From Streptomyces tropicalis (GTDB lineage Bacteria; Actinomycetota; Actinomycetes; Streptomycetales; Streptomycetaceae), in the NCBI RefSeq assembly GCF_029269835.1, contig NZ_JARJBB010000001.1:248001-312000 (forward strand): a DNA stretch of 64,000 nt, given 5' to 3'. Both the position numbers and the translations under genes were made by a program. This document shows, in pieces, positions 1 to 8,491 of the stretch (within the stretch, counting starts at the first letter, position 1; the number at the start of each line of letters is the position of its first letter). The notes below the pieces were generated by a model. It had not been told where the DNA came from. It saw nothing but the letters and a program-made list of their open reading frames with translations, and did not search any database.

Positions 1-115
1 GGCGGGCCGTGGATCACACGGGGGTCCTCTGGCCCCGGCCGGTGCGGAGTGCCACCATGGAGGCGATCCGGGGACGCCGTCAGGGCGCCTCGAGACGACT
101 GAAGGAGCCGTTGCA

Positions 116-982
116 ATGACGCAGCTTTCGGCTGCCCCTCACACGTCCTCCGACGGCAGCAAGGCGCTGTACGGGGGCAAGGGCACGCGACGCATCACGG
201 TCCGCGACATCACCGCCGCCAAGGAGCGCGGCGAGAAGTGGCCCATGCTCACCGCCTACGACGCGATGACCGCCTCCGTCTTCGACGAGGCCGGCATCCC
301 GGTGATCCTGGTCGGCGACTCCGCGGGCAACTGCCACCTCGGCTACGAGTCGACCGTGCCCGTCACGCTCGACCAGATGACCATGCTCTCCGCCGCGGTG
401 GTGCGCGGCACCAGCCGCTCCCTCGTGGTCGGCGACCTGCCCTTCGGCTCCTACCAGGAGGGATCCGTCCAGGCGCTGCGCTCGGCGACGCGGCTGGTGA
501 AGGAGGCCGGCGTCGGCGCCGTCAAGCTGGAGGGCGGCGAGCGCTCGCACGAACAGATCCGGCTCCTGGTGGAGTCCGGCATCCCGGTGATGGCGCACAT
601 CGGCCTGACCCCGCAGTCGGTCAACTCCATGGGCTACCGCGTACAGGGCCGGGGCGAGGAGGCGGCCGCCCAGCTGCTGCGCGACGCCAAGGCCGTGCAG
701 GACGCCGGTGCCTTCGCCGTGGTCCTGGAGCTGGTCCCGGCGGAGCTGGCGGCCGAGGTGACCCGGGTGCTGCACATCCCGACCGTCGGCATCGGCGCGG
801 GCCCGGAGACGGACGCCCAGGTGCTGGTGTGGACCGACATGCTGGGCCTGACCGGCGGGCGGGTGCCGAAGTTCGTCAAGAAGTACGCGAACCTGCGCGA
901 GGTCATGGGTGAGGCGGTGAAGGAGTTCGCCGAGGACGTCGTCGGCGGCACCTTCCCGCTGGAGGAGCACTCCGTCCACTGA
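116..982 (+). CDS. panB: 3-methyl-2-oxobutanoate hydroxymethyltransferase
   Basis: Ketopantoate hydroxymethyltransferase, the first committed step of pantothenate and CoA synthesis. It transfers a hydroxymethyl group from methylene-tetrahydrofolate to 2-oxoisovalerate in the cytoplasm. The 288-residue product is a little longer than the usual ~264 because of a polar N-terminal extension of roughly 25 residues. The metal-binding VGDSAGN motif lies near residue 66, KLEGG near 140 and GIGAGPETDAQVLVW near 224, so the barrel looks complete. An AAGGAG ribosome site at 102-107 supports the ATG. A strong hairpin directly downstream suggests the transcript ends there. Confidence 0.96.
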   Translation: MTQLSAAPHTSSDGSKALYGGKGTRRITVRDITAAKERGEKWPMLTAYDAMTASVFDEAGIPVILVGDSAGNCHLGYESTVPVTLDQMTMLSAAVVRGTSRSLVVGDLPFGSYQEGSVQALRSATRLVKEAGVGAVKLEGGERSHEQIRLLVESGIPVMAHIGLTPQSVNSMGYRVQGRGEEAAAQLLRDAKAVQDAGAFAVVLELVPAELAAEVTRVLHIPTVGIGAGPETDAQVLVWTDMLGLTGGRVPKFVKKYANLREVMGEAVKEFAEDVVGGTFPLEEHSVH

Positions 983-1016
983 CCCGCGCCCCACCGAGCC
1001 ACTGCGGCACCGGAGC

Positions 1017-1058
1017 GGCCCCGCCGATCTTCCCCCGTCGGCGGGGCCGTCGGCTTTC
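1017..1058 (+). terminator. Rho-independent-type terminator after panB
   Basis: Perfect 12-bp stem (1017-1028 with 1039-1050) around a 10-nt C-rich loop, followed by a short T-containing tract. It lies 35 bp after the panB stop. Confidence 0.75.
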
Positions 1059-1145
1059 CCACCGCGTCCGGACGGCGGCCGGCGGTGGTCCGCCGGAGGC
1101 CCGCGGGCGCAGACCGGCGGCGGACCGCCGGGGCGGGCCACCGGC

Positions 1146-1220
1146 TGTCGGGGGTCCGTCGGCGGGCCGGCGCTGCTGTCGGCGGGATGTCGGCGGTCTG
1201 TCGGCCGGGTGCGGCACCGT
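1146..1220 (+). promoter_or_regulatory. Heptamer direct repeats, SARP-type operator and promoter of the ABC exporter
   Basis: Three exact TGTCGGC heptamers begin at 1177, 1188 and 1199, at 11-bp steps. Two near copies, TGTCGGG at 1146 and CGTCGGC at 1157, are also 11 bp apart. Eight to nine bases after the last heptamer comes CACCGT (1215-1220), then seven bases, then the ATG at 1228. Known SARP activators bind such heptamer repeats, one helical turn apart, about 8 bp upstream of the -10 element. A SARP gene lies immediately downstream of the exporter on the other strand. Binding by that regulator is inferred. Confidence 0.6.
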
Positions 1221-1227
1221 CGACGGC

Positions 1228-2253
1228 ATGACGCGAATGGACGACGAATCCGGCGGCGCGGGAAGCGCCGTGACCGTGCGCGGCCTGGCCAAGCACTACG
1301 GCGGGACCAGGGCGCTGGACGGCGTGGACCTGGACGTGCGCGAGGGCACCGTCATGGGCGTGCTGGGACCGAACGGCGCCGGCAAGACCACCCTCGTACG
1401 CATCCTCTCCACCCTGCTCGCCCCCGACGCCGGCCGGGCCACCGTCGCCGGCTACGACGTGGTGCGCCAGCCCCGGCAGTTGCGCCGGGTGATCGGGCTC
1501 ACCGGGCAGTACGCCTCGGTCGACGAGAAGCTGCCCGGCTGGGAGAACCTGTACATGATCGGCCGGCTGCTGGACCTGTCCCGCCGGGACGCCCGCGCCC
1601 GGGCCGACGAACTGCTGGAACGCTTCTCCCTGACCGAGGCGGCCCGGCGCCCGGCGAGCACGTACTCCGGCGGCATGCGGCGCCGCCTGGACCTGGCCGC
1701 CTCGATGATCGGCCGGCCCGCGGTGCTCTACCTGGACGAGCCGACGACCGGGCTCGACCCCCGCACCCGCAACGAGGTGTGGGACGAGGTGAAGGCCATG
1801 GTCGGCGACGGGGTCACCGTGCTGCTCACCACCCAGTACATGGAGGAGGCCGAGCGGCTCGCCTCCGAGCTGACCGTGATCGACCGCGGCCGGGTCGTGG
1901 CCGGCGGCCGCATCGAGGAGCTCAAGGCCCGGGTGGGCGGGCGCGCCCTGCGCGTGCGCCCGGCCGACCCGGCAGAACTCCGCCCGCTCGCCGCGATGCT
2001 GGACGAGCTGGGCATCACGGGGCTCGCGACCGCCGCCGTCGACCCGGTCGACGGCTCGCTGGCCGTGCCGGTCCTCAGCGACGAGCAGCTCACCGCCGTC
2101 GTGGGCGCGGTCACCGCCCGCGGAATCACCATCGCCTCGATCACCACCGAACTGCCCAGCCTGGACGAGGTGTTCCTGTCGCTCACCGGCCACCGCGCCA
2201 GTGCCCCGCAGGACGCCCGGCCCGCCGGCACCCGCGAGGAGGTCGCCGTATGA
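1228..2253 (+). CDS. DrrA-type ABC transporter ATP-binding protein
   Basis: ATPase of an ABC-2 drug exporter of the daunorubicin-resistance (DrrA/NodI) type, 341 residues. The Walker A motif GPNGAGKTT is near residue 48, a Q-loop near 92, signature YSGGMRRR near 146 and Walker B LYLDEPTTGLDPRT near 168. The C-terminal region after about residue 225 resembles the extra domain (DUF4162) of this subfamily. The ATG at 1228 has no clear ribosome site, and a promoter-like element seven bases upstream suggests a leaderless message. The stop overlaps the permease start (ATGA). The substrate cannot be read from sequence; self-resistance or metabolite export under the neighbouring SARP is the likely role. 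Confidence 0.92.
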   Translation: MTRMDDESGGAGSAVTVRGLAKHYGGTRALDGVDLDVREGTVMGVLGPNGAGKTTLVRILSTLLAPDAGRATVAGYDVVRQPRQLRRVIGLTGQYASVDEKLPGWENLYMIGRLLDLSRRDARARADELLERFSLTEAARRPASTYSGGMRRRLDLAASMIGRPAVLYLDEPTTGLDPRTRNEVWDEVKAMVGDGVTVLLTTQYMEEAERLASELTVIDRGRVVAGGRIEELKARVGGRALRVRPADPAELRPLAAMLDELGITGLATAAVDPVDGSLAVPVLSDEQLTAVVGAVTARGITIASITTELPSLDEVFLSLTGHRASAPQDARPAGTREEVAV

Positions 2254-3068
2254 GCGCCACCGTCACGTCCCCGGACCACCGGTCCGACCCCCGGATCACG
2301 CTGCGCGCCCATCTGCGCCACACCGGTGCACTGGTCCGCCGCAACCTGCTGTGGATCCGCCAGGACCCCGAGTCGATGTTCGACGTCCTGCTGATGCCGG
2401 TGGTCTTCACCCTGCTGTTCGTGTACGTCTTCGGCGGCTCCATCGGGCAGGCCCTGGGCGGCGGTCAGCACCGGTACGTCCAGTACGTCATCCCCGGCAT
2501 GCTGGCGATGATGAGCATGACGCTGTCGCAGGGCGTCGGCACCGGCTTCAGCCAGGACTTCAACAGCGGTGTCATGGACCGCTTCCGGTCCCTGCCGATC
2601 GGGCGCGGCTCGGTGCTGGTCGCCAAGATCGCGGTGGAGCTGGGCCGGATGCTGTTCGCCACGGCGGTGCTCATGGTCGTCGCCGTGCTGGTCGGCTTCG
2701 ACATCGGCAACTGGCCCGGCCTGCTCGCCACGGTGGGGCTGTCCGCGGTGTTCGCCTCGTCGGTCATGTGGGTGTTCCTCACCCTCGGCGTCGTCCTGAA
2801 GAACGCGCAGTCGGTGCAGGCGATGGGCTTCCTGGTGCTCTTCCCGCTCCAGTTCGGCTCGTCCATCTTCGCCCCGCCCAACTCGATGCCGGGCTGGCTG
2901 CGGCACTTCACCGACTACAACCCGCTGTCCACGCTCGCCAACACGGCCCGCGGCCTCATGACCGGCGGACCGGTCGCGCACGACCTGTGGATGACGCTGG
3001 GCTGGTCGGCGGCGATCACCGCGGTGACGGCCCCGGTGGCCATCCACAAGTTCCGCACGAAGACCTGA
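2250..3068 (+). CDS. DrrB-type ABC-2 transporter permease
   Basis: Integral membrane partner of the preceding ATPase, 272 residues. The start was placed at the ATG overlapping the ATPase stop by 4 bp, which implies translational coupling. A cytoplasmic N-terminus carrying RRNLLWIRQDPES leads into a first membrane segment near residue 50. About six hydrophobic segments follow, with the ABC-2 family stretch around YNPLSTLANTARGLM near the C-terminus. It converges on the SARP gene with only 11 bp between stops. Confidence 0.92.
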   Translation: MSATVTSPDHRSDPRITLRAHLRHTGALVRRNLLWIRQDPESMFDVLLMPVVFTLLFVYVFGGSIGQALGGGQHRYVQYVIPGMLAMMSMTLSQGVGTGFSQDFNSGVMDRFRSLPIGRGSVLVAKIAVELGRMLFATAVLMVVAVLVGFDIGNWPGLLATVGLSAVFASSVMWVFLTLGVVLKNAQSVQAMGFLVLFPLQFGSSIFAPPNSMPGWLRHFTDYNPLSTLANTARGLMTGGPVAHDLWMTLGWSAAITAVTAPVAIHKFRTKT

Positions 3069-3079
3069 CCTCCGCCGGC

Positions 3080-6000
3080 TCAGACCAGGGCGGTGGCCTC
3101 CGCGAGGGAGAGGCCGCCGCCCTCGGCGTAGGCGGCCGCGTAGGCGGGGGCGTCGAGCACCTCCCTGAGGCGGGCCACCGTGAGGTCGTGCACCCGGCGC
3201 TCCACCCCGGACGGGACGTGCCCGGGCGGCAGCAGGGCGTCGGCGGCGGCCAGGCAGCGGGCGCCGTCCGCCGCGCGGGTGCCGCCGTCCACTCCGGCCA
3301 GGGCCGTCGCCGCGACCGTGAGGCAGATGGACGGCAGGTGCGGGGTGATGGCCCGGGACAGCGGGTCGTCCGCGAGCCGCAGGGCCCCGCGGACCCGTTC
3401 CAGGGCGGCGTCGGACCGGCCGTCGAGGGCGTCCAGCCAGGCCTCCTGGCCGAGGATCAGGGCGTCGAAGACGACGAAGTAGGCGATCCGGAACTCCTCG
3501 CGCAGGTGCCGCAGCTGCTCGCGGGCCTCGCCGACGCGGTCGGTCAGGGCGAGCCAGCAGGCGAGGAACAGGCGGGCGGCGGGCATCGCGTCGGTGTGCA
3601 CGCCCTCCTGCCCGGCGATGACGTCGCGCAGCAGCCGCTCGCCGCCCTCCAGGTCGCCCGTCTCCATGAGCACGTTGCCGAGGCGGGCGTTGAGGACGGC
3701 CTTCTGCGCGCGGGCGCCGAGGCGTTCGGCGTGTTCCACGGCCGCCCGGTAGTCGGTGGCCGCCGCCTGGTGGGCGCCCCGGCGCTCGTGGGCCTCGCCC
3801 CGGGCGGACAGCGCCTCGGCGGCTCCCCACTCGTCGCCGAGGCGGCGGTAGATCTCCAGCGCCTCGTCGGCGTCGTGCAGGGCGTGGCCCGCCCAGTCGG
3901 CGCGGTTGGCCAGCAGGTTGGCGCGCAGGTGCAGCGCGCCCGCCAGCTCCCACTCGAAGCCGGGGGTGGCGCGGCAGGTGCGGACGGCGGCGTCGAGGAT
4001 CGTGCGCAGCCGGTCCACCCCGGCGGTCAGCATCTCGGCGAAGAACCACAGCATGCCCGGGGCCCGGCAGGTCTGCGGCAGGCCCGGTTCGTAGACCTGG
4101 GTGACCACCCGCAGCCTCGCCTGCGCCTCGGGCGTCTGCCAGGCATCCAGCTCGGTGTCCATGCAGGCGAGATGGGCGAGGTGCACCCCGCGCCGGGCCT
4201 CGGCGAGGACCTCGCCGGTGAGCGGGGGCGGGGTGTCGGTGCAGCGCTCCCGCACCGGGCGGGCGCGCCGCACCGGCTCGGTGAACGGGTCGGGCCCCAG
4301 CGCCATGACCTCCCGGCACCAGGTGCGGCACTCGATGCGCAGGTCCCGCATCTGCCAGTACCAGACCAGGGACAGCACCAGGCTGAGCGCCTCCTGCTCG
4401 TCGGCGTGGGCGACGGCGTGCCGCAGGGCGGTGCGCAGGTTCTCGTACTCCAGCTGGAAGCGCTCGATGGCGGCCCGCTGGCCGGGGCCGCGCAGCAACG
4501 GATCGGTGGTGCGGGCGAGTTCGCGATAGTACGCCAGGTGGGCGCGTTCGGCCGCGGTGCGGCGGCCGGCCTCGTCCAGGCGTGCGGCGGCGTACTCGGC
4601 GACGGTCTCCAGCAGCCGGTAGCGCATGCCTCCCTCCGCCGAAGGGGCTGACACCACCAGGGACTTGTCGACCAGGGAGCCGAGGGCGTCGAGGGCGAGC
4701 GGGCCGCACACCGCCTCCGCGGCGGCCAGGTCGCAGCCGCCCGCGAAGACGGACAGGCGGGACAGGACGTCGCGCTCGTCTTCGCCGAGCAGGTCCCAGG
4801 ACCAGTCCACGACGGCCCGCAGCGTCTGCTGGCGGGGCAGCACGGTGCGGCTGCCGCCGGTCAGCAGCCGGAAGCGGTCGTCCAGCCGGTCCGCGATCTG
4901 GCGCGGGGTCAGCATGCGCAGACGGGCTGCGGCCAGCTCGATCGCCAGGGGCAGCCCGTCGAGCCGCAGGCAGATCTCGGCACACGCCTCGGGGTCGTCC
5001 GCGACCCGGAACCCGGGCCGGGCCGCCGCGCCCCGGTCGGCGAGCAGCCGCAGCGCGACGGGCTCGGGCAGCGGGTCCAGGGGTCGCACCGCCTCCCCCG
5101 GCACGCCGAGCGGTTCCCGGCTGGTGGCCAGCACGGTCAGCTCCGGGCAGCGGGCCAGCAGCCGCTCCGCCAGCAGGGCGGCCGCCCCCACGACGTGCTC
5201 GCAGTTGTCCAGGATCAGCAGCATCCGGCGCCGGGCGCAGTGCTCCACCAGCCGCACGACGGGGTCGTCGGCGTCGGTCACGGCGCGCAGGGTCTCGACG
5301 CCGGCGCCGTGCAGCACGGTCTCGCGGGCGCCGATCGCGGTCAGCACGGCCTGCGGCACGGCGTCCGGGTCGTCCACGGGTGCCAGCTCGGCCAGCCACA
5401 CGCCGTCGCGGAAATCGGCCCGCACCGCCTCGGCGGCCTCCTGGGACAGCCGGGTCTTCCCCGCTCCGCCGGGCCCGAGCAGGGTGACCAGCCGGGCGTG
5501 CGCGAGGTCGGCGCCGACGGCCGCGAGTTCCTGCTCCCGGCCGACGAAGGAGGTGAGCCGGGCGGGCAGGTTGCCCGGGGGCCGGGGCGGCGCGGGCGGG
5601 GCCTGCGGCAGGGGCGCGCGGCGGGCTTCCCGGGGTGCCTCCCGCGGGGCCCTGGCGAGCAGTTCGGCGTGCAGGGCCCGCAGTTCGGGTCCGGGGTCGG
5701 AGCCGAGCCGGTCCGCGAGCAGCCGGCGGACGTCCTCGTAGGCGGCCAGGGCCTGGGCCGGGCGGCCGGCGTCGCGCAGGGCACGCAGCCGCAGCGCCTG
5801 GAGCGGCTCGTCCAGGGGGTGGCCGTCGCACAGCGCGGCCAGCTCGGGCAGCGACTGCCCGGCGTGGCCGAGGCCGAGGGCGGCGGCGTGCCGGCCGCGC
5901 AGGGCGTCGAGGCGGCGGGTCTCCCAGCGGGCCGCCTCGGCGGTGCGGTCGGGCAGGTCGGCGAGGGCGGGGCCGCGCCACAGGGCGAGCGCGTCGTCCA

Positions 6001-6376
6001 GGACGGCGGCGGCCTTGGCCGGGTCGCCGTCCGCGAGGGCGCCGAGGCCCTCGGCGGTGAGCCGGTCGAAGCGGGTGAGGTCGACGTCGTCGGGGGCGGC
6101 GGTGAGCCGGTAGCCGCCGTCGGCGGAGGCGACCGTGTCCGCGCCGAGGGCCCGGCGCAGCCTGCCGACCAGGGCCTGCAGGGCACCGGCCGCGTCGGCG
6201 GGCGGGTCGTCGCCCCAGACCTCGTCCACCAGCAGGCCCACCGGCACGGTCCGTCCGGCCCGCAGGGCGAGGACGCTCAGCAGGGCGCGCAGCCGGGCCC
6301 CGCCGACCGGGACGGGCGCGCCGTCGGGGCGGAACGCCTGCGTGGGTCCGAGAAGCGAGAAGCGCACGGGGTCCAT
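3080..6376 (-). CDS. SARP-family regulator with BTAD, NB-ARC-like ATPase and TPR-like domains
   Basis: Large AfsR-like transcriptional activator of 1098 residues. Residues ~1-95 form an OmpR-type winged helix that opens MDPVRFSLLGP, and ~100-250 a bacterial transcriptional activation domain. A Pro/Arg linker leads to an ATPase around 270-560 with Walker A GPGGAGKTRL near 304, Walker B LLILDNCEHV and LDGLPLAIELAA. The remainder is helical and probably TPR-like. Such regulators integrate a ligand or phosphorylation signal to switch on secondary metabolism or export genes. It converges on the DrrAB-type exporter, whose promoter carries heptamer repeats suited to this DNA-binding domain. A GGAG sits four bases before the ATG. 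Its own ligand is unknown. Confidence 0.9.
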   Translation of the reverse strand: MDPVRFSLLGPTQAFRPDGAPVPVGGARLRALLSVLALRAGRTVPVGLLVDEVWGDDPPADAAGALQALVGRLRRALGADTVASADGGYRLTAAPDDVDLTRFDRLTAEGLGALADGDPAKAAAVLDDALALWRGPALADLPDRTAEAARWETRRLDALRGRHAAALGLGHAGQSLPELAALCDGHPLDEPLQALRLRALRDAGRPAQALAAYEDVRRLLADRLGSDPGPELRALHAELLARAPREAPREARRAPLPQAPPAPPRPPGNLPARLTSFVGREQELAAVGADLAHARLVTLLGPGGAGKTRLSQEAAEAVRADFRDGVWLAELAPVDDPDAVPQAVLTAIGARETVLHGAGVETLRAVTDADDPVVRLVEHCARRRMLLILDNCEHVVGAAALLAERLLARCPELTVLATSREPLGVPGEAVRPLDPLPEPVALRLLADRGAAARPGFRVADDPEACAEICLRLDGLPLAIELAAARLRMLTPRQIADRLDDRFRLLTGGSRTVLPRQQTLRAVVDWSWDLLGEDERDVLSRLSVFAGGCDLAAAEAVCGPLALDALGSLVDKSLVVSAPSAEGGMRYRLLETVAEYAAARLDEAGRRTAAERAHLAYYRELARTTDPLLRGPGQRAAIERFQLEYENLRTALRHAVAHADEQEALSLVLSLVWYWQMRDLRIECRTWCREVMALGPDPFTEPVRRARPVRERCTDTPPPLTGEVLAEARRGVHLAHLACMDTELDAWQTPEAQARLRVVTQVYEPGLPQTCRAPGMLWFFAEMLTAGVDRLRTILDAAVRTCRATPGFEWELAGALHLRANLLANRADWAGHALHDADEALEIYRRLGDEWGAAEALSARGEAHERRGAHQAAATDYRAAVEHAERLGARAQKAVLNARLGNVLMETGDLEGGERLLRDVIAGQEGVHTDAMPAARLFLACWLALTDRVGEAREQLRHLREEFRIAYFVVFDALILGQEAWLDALDGRSDAALERVRGALRLADDPLSRAITPHLPSICLTVAATALAGVDGGTRAADGARCLAAADALLPPGHVPSGVERRVHDLTVARLREVLDAPAYAAAYAEGGGLSLAEATALV

Positions 6377-6500
6377 TGTCTCCGGTGGGGTCGGATCCGT
6401 TCGGCGGGTCGCTGGGCCTGCCGCGCGGCCCCGTTCCGCCGCCCCCAGCCTCCAGGAACCCCGGCGGTGGCGCGAGGCGTTTTCCTCGGGAGGTGCCGGC

Positions 6501-6529
6501 CGGTACGGTCGGGCCTTCCGACCGTACCG
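6501..6529. promoter_or_regulatory. 29-bp palindrome in the divergent SARP/M50 promoter region
   Basis: Perfect inverted repeat: CGGTACGGTCGG (6501-6512), a 5-nt loop GCCTT, then CCGACCGTACCG (6518-6529). It lies 27 bp before the M50 start and about 125 bp before the SARP start. It could be an operator or a 5'-UTR hairpin. No T-tract follows on either strand, so a terminator is less likely. Confidence 0.5.
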
Positions 6530-6555
6530 TTTCGCCCGTCCCGATGGAGCCGCCC

Positions 6556-7356
6556 ATGACCACCGCGACCACCCGCCGCGGCGACCGCCGGATCAGTCCC
6601 GTGTTCGTCGGGATCCTGGCCGTCACGGCGGTCACCGCCTGGGCCACCTGGACGGGGTTCGCCGCCCGGCCCGGGGTGGCGGTGTTCCTGTTCGTGACGG
6701 CGGCCTGGGTCGTCTCCCTCTGCCTGCACGAGTACGCGCACGCCCGCACCGCCCTGCACAGCGGCGACATCACGGTCGGCGCCAAGGGCTATCTCACGCT
6801 GAACCCGCTGAAGTACACGCACGCCCTGCTGAGCATCGTGCTGCCCGTGGTGTTCGTGATCATGGGCGGGATCGGCCTGCCCGGCGGCGCGGTGTTCATC
6901 GAGCGCGGCCGGATCCGCGGCCGGTGGCGGCACAGCCTGGTGTCGGCGGCGGGCCCGCTGACGAACGTGCTGTTCGCGGCCGTGTGCACCGCGCCGTTCT
7001 GGCTGGGCGGCCTGGACGGGGTGCCCGGCGAGTTCCGGTTCGCCCTCGCCTTCCTCGCCCTGCTCCAGGTCTCCGCCGCCCTGCTGAACCTCCTGCCGGT
7101 GCCCGGCCTGGACGGCTACGGCGTCGTCGAGCCCTGGCTGTCGCACGGCGTGAAGCGGCAGGTGGAGCCGTTCGCGCCGTTCGGCCTGCTGTTCGTGTTC
7201 GCGCTGCTGTGGGTGCCGTCGCTGAACACCGCGTTCTTCGACGTGATCGACGCGGTGCTGCGGGCCCTGGGCATCGGCGACTTCGACACCTACTGCGGGC
7301 AGTCGCTCTACCGGTTCTGGGAGGCGACGCCGGACCTGTGCTCGGTCAGCCGGTGA
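6556..7356 (+). CDS. M50-family site-2-type membrane metalloprotease
   Basis: Integral membrane zinc protease of 266 residues. The HEYAH form of the HExxH zinc motif is at about residue 58, inside a membrane segment, and LLPVPGLDG near residue 178 is the second-site motif that supplies the third zinc ligand. About six hydrophobic segments are visible. The family cuts substrates within the membrane, often anti-sigma factors or signal-peptide remnants, but no substrate is apparent here. The start at 6556 was chosen because GGAG lies six bases upstream; an in-frame ATG at 6544 is an alternative. The last 11 bp overlap the next, convergent gene. Confidence 0.85.
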   Translation: MTTATTRRGDRRISPVFVGILAVTAVTAWATWTGFAARPGVAVFLFVTAAWVVSLCLHEYAHARTALHSGDITVGAKGYLTLNPLKYTHALLSIVLPVVFVIMGGIGLPGGAVFIERGRIRGRWRHSLVSAAGPLTNVLFAAVCTAPFWLGGLDGVPGEFRFALAFLALLQVSAALLNLLPVPGLDGYGVVEPWLSHGVKRQVEPFAPFGLLFVFALLWVPSLNTAFFDVIDAVLRALGIGDFDTYCGQSLYRFWEATPDLCSVSR

Positions 7357-7561
7357 CGGTGCCGTCGCGGCCGGCCGCGCGGCCCCGGCGGACGTAGTAC
7401 CAGGCCATGTTGGACGACAGGCCGGCCAGCAGGACCCAGACCACACCCAGCCAGCTGCCCCGGGCGAAGGAGACGACGGCCGCGGCCACGGCGAGCACGC
7501 AGACGACGAGGGCGTAGAGACCGAGGCGCCGGGCCGGGCCGTGCGGGGGCAGGGGGGACAT
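7346..7561 (-). CDS. Small two-helix membrane protein
   Basis: A 71-residue protein with two hydrophobic stretches, around residues 14-31 and 37-55, joined by a short turn and ending in a basic tail. An AGGAG ribosome site sits before the ATG. No catalytic motif or family was recognised. Its 3' end overlaps the convergent M50 protease gene by 11 bp. Confidence 0.65.
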   Translation of the reverse strand: MSPLPPHGPARRLGLYALVVCVLAVAAAVVSFARGSWLGVVWVLLAGLSSNMAWYYVRRGRAAGRDGTVTG

Positions 7562-7577
7562 GGGGACGGCTCCTGTC

Positions 7578-7609
7578 GGGGGACACTGCTTCGAGGACCA
7601 GTGTCCCCC
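7578..7609 (-). terminator. Hairpin terminator after npdG
   Basis: Perfect 11-bp stem (7578-7588 with 7599-7609) and 10-nt loop, a few bases downstream of the npdG stop and upstream of the small membrane gene on the same strand. Confidence 0.65.
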
Positions 7610-7615
7610 ATCGGC

Positions 7616-8320
7616 TCATACGTCCGTGACGCGGAGTCCCGCGTGCGCCTTGTACCGGCGGTTGACCGAGATCAGGTTGGCGACCAGCGACTCGACCTGG
7701 TGGGCGTTGCGCAGCCGCCCGGCGAAGACGCCGCGCATGCCGGGGACGCGCCCGGCCAGCGCCTGCACGGTCTCCACGTCGGCGCGCTCCTCGCCGAGCA
7801 CCATCACGTCGGTGTCGATGCGCTCGGTCCCCGGGTCCTGGAGCAGCACGGCCGACAGGTGGTGGAAGGCCGCGGTGACCCGCGACTCCGGCAGCAGCGC
7901 GGCGGCCTGCTCGGCGGCGCTGCCCTCCTCCGGCTTGAGGGCGTAGGCGCCCTTCTTGTCGAAGCCGAGCGGGTTGACGCAGTCGACGACGAGCTTGCCG
8001 GCGAGTTCGGTGCGCAGCGACTCCAGCGTCTTGCCGTGGCCGTCCCACGGCACGGCGACGATCACGATGTCGCTGCGGCGGGCGGTCTCGGCGTTGTCGG
8101 CGCCCTCGACGCCGTGGCCGATCTCCTCGGCGGCCGCGTGCGCGCGCTCGGCGGCCCGGGACCCGATGATCACCTTCTGGCCGGCCAGGGCGAGGCGGTA
8201 GGCCAGGCCCTTGCCCTGCGGTCCGGTCCCGCCGAGCACGCCGACGACGAGCCCGGACACGTCGGGGAGGTCCCAGGGGTCCTTGGCGGGGGCCTTCTGT
8301 GCGCTGTCGCTAGAGGTCAT
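7616..8320 (-). CDS. npdG: NADPH-dependent F420 reductase
   Basis: F420:NADP oxidoreductase of 234 residues, which moves hydride between NADPH and the deazaflavin coenzyme F420 in the cytoplasm. An N-terminal Rossmann nucleotide motif GVLGGTGPQGKGLAYRLA begins near residue 27, followed by the family stretches GSRAAERA and VAVPWDGHG. The C-terminal half matches the F420-binding domain (VTAAFHHLSAVLLQDP, GRLRNAHQVESLVANLISVN). Length is normal for the family. It stands alone between hairpins and supplies reduced F420 to enzymes encoded elsewhere. Confidence 0.93.
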   Translation of the reverse strand: MTSSDSAQKAPAKDPWDLPDVSGLVVGVLGGTGPQGKGLAYRLALAGQKVIIGSRAAERAHAAAEEIGHGVEGADNAETARRSDIVIVAVPWDGHGKTLESLRTELAGKLVVDCVNPLGFDKKGAYALKPEEGSAAEQAAALLPESRVTAAFHHLSAVLLQDPGTERIDTDVMVLGEERADVETVQALAGRVPGMRGVFAGRLRNAHQVESLVANLISVNRRYKAHAGLRVTDV

Positions 8321-8491
8321 GGGCCGACTCTACGTCCGCCCCGGCGGCGCGGACGGCCCGGGTCGGCGCCCGCCCGGGCGCCCGGGCGGGGCGGTCACTG
8401 CCGGGTGCGGACGGCGGTCGCGTCCCCGGGTCGGGCGAATCCGCGGCGAACCGCGCGCCGGGCGGCGCCGGGTACGGCAGGATGCGCCCGT

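Noticed and set aside
1..115. End of an upstream gene or a promoter motif
   Set aside because: Only the panB ribosome site could be supported; too little sequence to judge.
2201..4651. Plus-strand open frame of 816 codons
   Set aside because: Out-of-frame shadow of the permease and antisense shadow of the SARP gene; no family motif.
1728..6785. Minus-strand open frame of 1685 codons
   Set aside because: It runs antisense to the ABC exporter genes and out of frame through the SARP gene. Composition is Arg/Pro/Gly-rich, the usual shadow of high-GC genes.
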